From: JBFMAE01 sp040756085
Lineage (GTDB): Bacteria > Desulfobacterota > BSN033 > UBA1163
Assembly (NCBI GenBank): GCA_040756085.1
Contig: JBFMAE010000377.1
Coordinates: 1 to 7,751 of the forward strand
DNA length: 7,751 bases
Direction of reading: 5' to 3'
Part shown: positions 6,041 to 7,751 of the stretch, one piece after another
How positions within the stretch are numbered: the first letter of the stretch is position 1
Layout of the letters: each line of letters starts with the position of its first letter
Notes under the pieces: generated by a model
Seen by the model: only the letters and a program-made list of their open reading frames with translations
What the model was told of the DNA's origin: nothing
Database searches by the model: none
Made by a program: the position numbers and the translations under genes

Positions 6041-6145
6041 ATGGAACTAACTGAACTATTTGGAAATGCAATTAATAATATTTTTTCAGTAATTTACGGG
6101 AAACCAGACCAAAATCAAGGGGTTAGAAAAATCGCCCCTTTTTGA
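6041..6145 (+). CDS. Very short ORF, possibly a truncated gene start
   Basis: The 34-residue ORF MELTELFGNAINNIFSVIYG... ends exactly where the tRNA fragment begins, at 6143-6145. It has normal-looking codons and a mixed hydrophobic/charged pattern, but no clear Shine-Dalgarno sequence precedes it and I do not recognise it. The coincidence of its end with the broken tRNA end suggests that a longer gene was cut at the same junction. It may equally be chance. Confidence 0.2.
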   Translation: MELTELFGNAINNIFSVIYGKPDQNQGVRKIAPF

Positions 6146-6182
6146 TTACAAATCAGCAGCTCTGCCGTTGAGCTACGTGGGC
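6143..6182 (-). pseudogene. 5' half of a tRNA-Thr(UGU) gene
   Basis: Read on the minus strand from 6182, the elements are in exact tRNA order: acceptor 5' strand GCCCACG, T8-A9, D-arm GCTC-AACGGCA-GAGC, base 26 T, anticodon stem GCTGA, loop TTTGTAA with anticodon TGT (Thr, codon ACA), then only TCA of the returning stem. At 6142 the sequence becomes AAAAGGGG. The second half of the anticodon stem, the variable loop, the T-arm and the acceptor 3' strand are absent nearby. The fragment cannot give a functional tRNA. It is probably a relic of integration into, or deletion through, a tRNA gene. Confidence 0.75.
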
Positions 6183-6185
6183 TAG

Positions 6186-6203
6186 CCGAGGCTACTGCCT
6201 CGG
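6186..6203. repeat. 7-pair hairpin next to the tRNA fragment
   Basis: CCGAGGC and GCCTCGG pair perfectly around a TACT loop. There is no T-tract on either side, so a terminator role is not supported. It starts 3 bases from the 5' end of the tRNA fragment. Confidence 0.5.
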
Positions 6204-6414
6204 AGTTCAGAGTGTTGAGTTCAAAGTTAGGAGTAAGAGCCCCACTCCAGCCTTACCCGGATACAGGGCGTGTAAATATTAGTTCCTCTCAAGATGCTAT
6301 TATAGAATAAAGAATGAACCTGGGTAAGTCAAGCTCCAATCGTAAATCCACTCTCGCGGGAATGACAAAGAGGGATTGACCTCAACCCTTAACCTCCCAT
6401 ACCCCTCACCTCAA

Positions 6415-6437
6415 TCCTCTCCCCCAAGGGGAGAGGA
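6415..6437 (-). terminator. 10-pair GC-rich hairpin downstream of nrfA
   Basis: TCCTCTCCCC and GGGGAGAGGA pair perfectly around a 3-base loop. It lies 52 bases past the nrfA stop on the minus strand. It lacks a clear T-tract, so it may be a transcript-end stabiliser or a dispersed repeat rather than an intrinsic terminator. Confidence 0.4.
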
Positions 6438-6452
6438 ATAATGGGGAAGGGA

Positions 6453-6480
6453 TTCTTCTCTCGCTAAGGGAGAGGAAGAA
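6453..6480 (-). terminator. Imperfect hairpin directly after nrfA
   Basis: TTCTTCTCTC pairs with GAGAG-G-AAGAA with a single bulged base, around a 7-base loop. It begins 8 bases after the nrfA stop codon. No T-tract follows. With the next hairpin it could mark the end of the nrf transcript. Confidence 0.35.
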
Positions 6481-6488
6481 GGGACGAA

Positions 6489-7751
6489 CTACTTCCTTTT
6501 TTCTTCGATGGCTTTTTCTAAAATCTTTATTCCCTCCTGAGAGACATTGATAGACTGGGTCAGAGATTCCCTGGCCATCTGAGGATTGTGAAATCCATCG
6601 CTGTTCTCAGCGGTCCACCATTCCCAGAGGATGTGAGCTTTGTCATGAAACGGCCATATCTGATTCAGTATTTCGTCTCTCACCCCTAAGTCTTTTGCCC
6701 GGGTATAAGTTTCGATCAGTTGGCCTAACCAGAATTCAGCCTTCCGCATCTTTCCGCGAATATAATTCTGAATAGCATCGACCTGATATTCGGCCTCCTC
6801 CTGAGACCAATAAGAGTGGCAGCGCACGCAGGTGTCTTTAAATATATACCTTGCACTTCTCTGTCCGTGAAAGGTAAAGGTTTTCTTTTTTTTGTCTTTG
6901 ACCTTTGGCATATGGCAATCCTTACATTCCACGCCAGCCCGTTCATGTCTACTCTCCCAGAAGGTCTCAACCTCGGGATGCTGGAGTTTTGTAAGGGGTG
7001 CTCCTGTGACGGCATGTTTAAAATCTTTTAAACCGATTTCAGCGTACTTCTTCTGGATATCGAACACATTTACCCATGGAAAATAGTTGGCTCGACGATC
7101 TTCCATAACGATCGGGATTTCATTCTTTGGATCAAACCCAGGATTGCAATTATATTCCACATGGCACTGAGCACACAGGAGATTGGAATCGGGTTTGTTA
7201 AGGATTCCGATGGCCCGGAAGGGTTTGCCATCCCTTTTGAATTCCATCTTCGTCAGGGTCACTTTTTTGCTCTTCTCTTTGTCATAAGGATAAGTTCCCT
7301 CTCCCCGATCTGAAACGGCCTCGATTAAGGCGTCCCGCACCACCCTCGGTCTTGCTGCATGGGGATCATGGCAATGGATGCACCCCATGGGATTTTTCAG
7401 GTACATCTTGGCCATATAGATGGCTGCAGGATTTCCTCCCCTCTTCAAATCGGAAGCAGGATGAGGGTCCCCCATATAGGGCCATTTCAAAATGGCATCC
7501 GTGGTCTTGCAAGTGAAGCAGACCGTATTAGCCGCTTTCGACGTCTGAGGAAACTCTTTCCCCGTATCGACCAGGACATCCCAGGCCTTCCCCGGTTTGC
7601 TAATCTCCTTCCAGCTTTTTAATTGAAATCTCCCTCCATAGGCCCGATCCACCAGGAGGTGATCGACGAACATGAAAATGTGAGACCTGGGCTCGTCATG
7701 TTCTTTCGTGAAGCCATGGGGCGTCATCAATTTATCAAAAGTTGGTGACCG
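6489..7751 (-). CDS. nrfA: Cytochrome c nitrite reductase, pentaheme catalytic subunit (N-terminus off the window)
   Basis: The frame is open from the right edge to a TAG at 6491-6489, so the N-terminus with its signal peptide is outside. Counting from the TTG codon at 7730, five heme c sites are visible: CFTCK (71-75, the lysine-ligated catalytic heme), CIHCH (117-121), CAQCH (186-190), CKDCH (269-273) and CVRCH (301-305). CXXCK as the first site is the hallmark of NrfA, which reduces nitrite to ammonium with six electrons in the periplasm. Active-site and calcium residues are also in place: E192-Y193 (HVEY), K248, Q250 and H251 (KLQH), a candidate catalytic arginine R29, and distal ligand H in GFHNPQ. 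Compared with E. coli NrfA, about 26 extra residues separate R29 from CXXCK, and the second Tyr of VEYY is Asn. A membrane electron donor such as NrfH would be expected beyond the right edge. The start near 7730 is not real: the frame continues upstream. Confidence 0.92.
   Translation of the reverse strand, partial: RSPTFDKLMTPHGFTKEHDEPRSHIFMFVDHLLVDRAYGGRFQLKSWKEISKPGKAWDVLVDTGKEFPQTSKAANTVCFTCKTTDAILKWPYMGDPHPASDLKRGGNPAAIYMAKMYLKNPMGCIHCHDPHAARPRVVRDALIEAVSDRGEGTYPYDKEKSKKVTLTKMEFKRDGKPFRAIGILNKPDSNLLCAQCHVEYNCNPGFDPKNEIPIVMEDRRANYFPWVNVFDIQKKYAEIGLKDFKHAVTGAPLTKLQHPEVETFWESRHERAGVECKDCHMPKVKDKKKKTFTFHGQRSARYIFKDTCVRCHSYWSQEEAEYQVDAIQNYIRGKMRKAEFWLGQLIETYTRAKDLGVRDEILNQIWPFHDKAHILWEWWTAENSDGFHNPQMARESLTQSINVSQEGIKILEKAIEEKRK

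Larger units (their letters stand above)
6183..6488. other. Intergenic region with short hairpin repeats
   Basis: No gene is visible. The stretch holds a 7-pair hairpin at 6186-6203, a segment containing CTCGCGGGAATGACA (near 6353) that resembles common dispersed genomic repeats, and two C/G-rich hairpins next to the nrfA stop. Several pieces look like repeats found between genes in many environmental genomes. Confidence 0.5.

Noticed and set aside
6110..6150. Possible intrinsic terminator GGGG...CCCCTTTTT
   Set aside because: Only four to five GC pairs form around a 12-base loop, and the T-run is at the junction with the tRNA fragment; too weak to call.
1..7751. CRISPR array or other regular short spaced repeats
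   Set aside because: No set of three or more evenly spaced repeats is present; the only repeats are the pair at 4868/5795 and the insertion-sequence ends.

Overview
The window looks like a chromosome segment of an anaerobic or facultative bacterium with flavin-based and multiheme-cytochrome electron transfer. The gene content (an ETF pair beside a fumarate-reductase-like flavoprotein, a pentaheme nitrite reductase, a PIN-domain toxin module and decayed DDE insertion sequences) would suit a Desulfobacterota (deltaproteobacterial) genome. That assignment is inference from gene types; no phylogenetic marker gene is present.

Left part (1-2764, + strand): a compact catabolic operon. The tail of an electron-transfer flavoprotein beta subunit overlaps a complete ETF alpha gene by 14 bases. 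After a 138-base gap carrying an imperfect hairpin comes a 492-residue FAD dehydrogenase that resembles tricarballylate dehydrogenase TcuA. The simplest reading is that the flavoprotein oxidises a tricarboxylic or related acid and passes electrons to the ETF instead of to TcuB. Just downstream (2972-about 3172) lies a frameshifted fragment that looks like the N-terminus of an aconitase / isopropylmalate-dehydratase large subunit. This fits the pathway, because TcuA makes cis-aconitate.

Middle part (3173-6488): a graveyard of mobile and broken sequence. It holds an insertion-sequence-like unit (3221-4748) with long imperfect terminal inverted repeats. Its minus-strand transposase is interrupted by two stops and two frameshifts and appears to be a chimera of two different DDE transposases. 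A two-gene PIN toxin / AbrB-like antitoxin operon (5701-5058, minus strand) lies between two direct copies of a 70-base repeat. Each copy of that repeat carries an excellent minus-strand sigma-70-type promoter. Further right are two abutting palindromes, a very short ORF, the 5' half of a tRNA-Thr(UGU) gene cut off in the anticodon stem, and several intergenic hairpin repeats.

Right part (6489-7751, minus strand, running off the edge): most of a pentaheme cytochrome c nitrite reductase (NrfA). It has the diagnostic CXXCK catalytic heme site plus four CXXCH sites. It implies periplasmic reduction of nitrite to ammonium. The intact genes are therefore an ETF-linked dehydrogenase operon and a nitrite-ammonification gene, separated by about 3.7 kb of mobile debris and one toxin-antitoxin operon.
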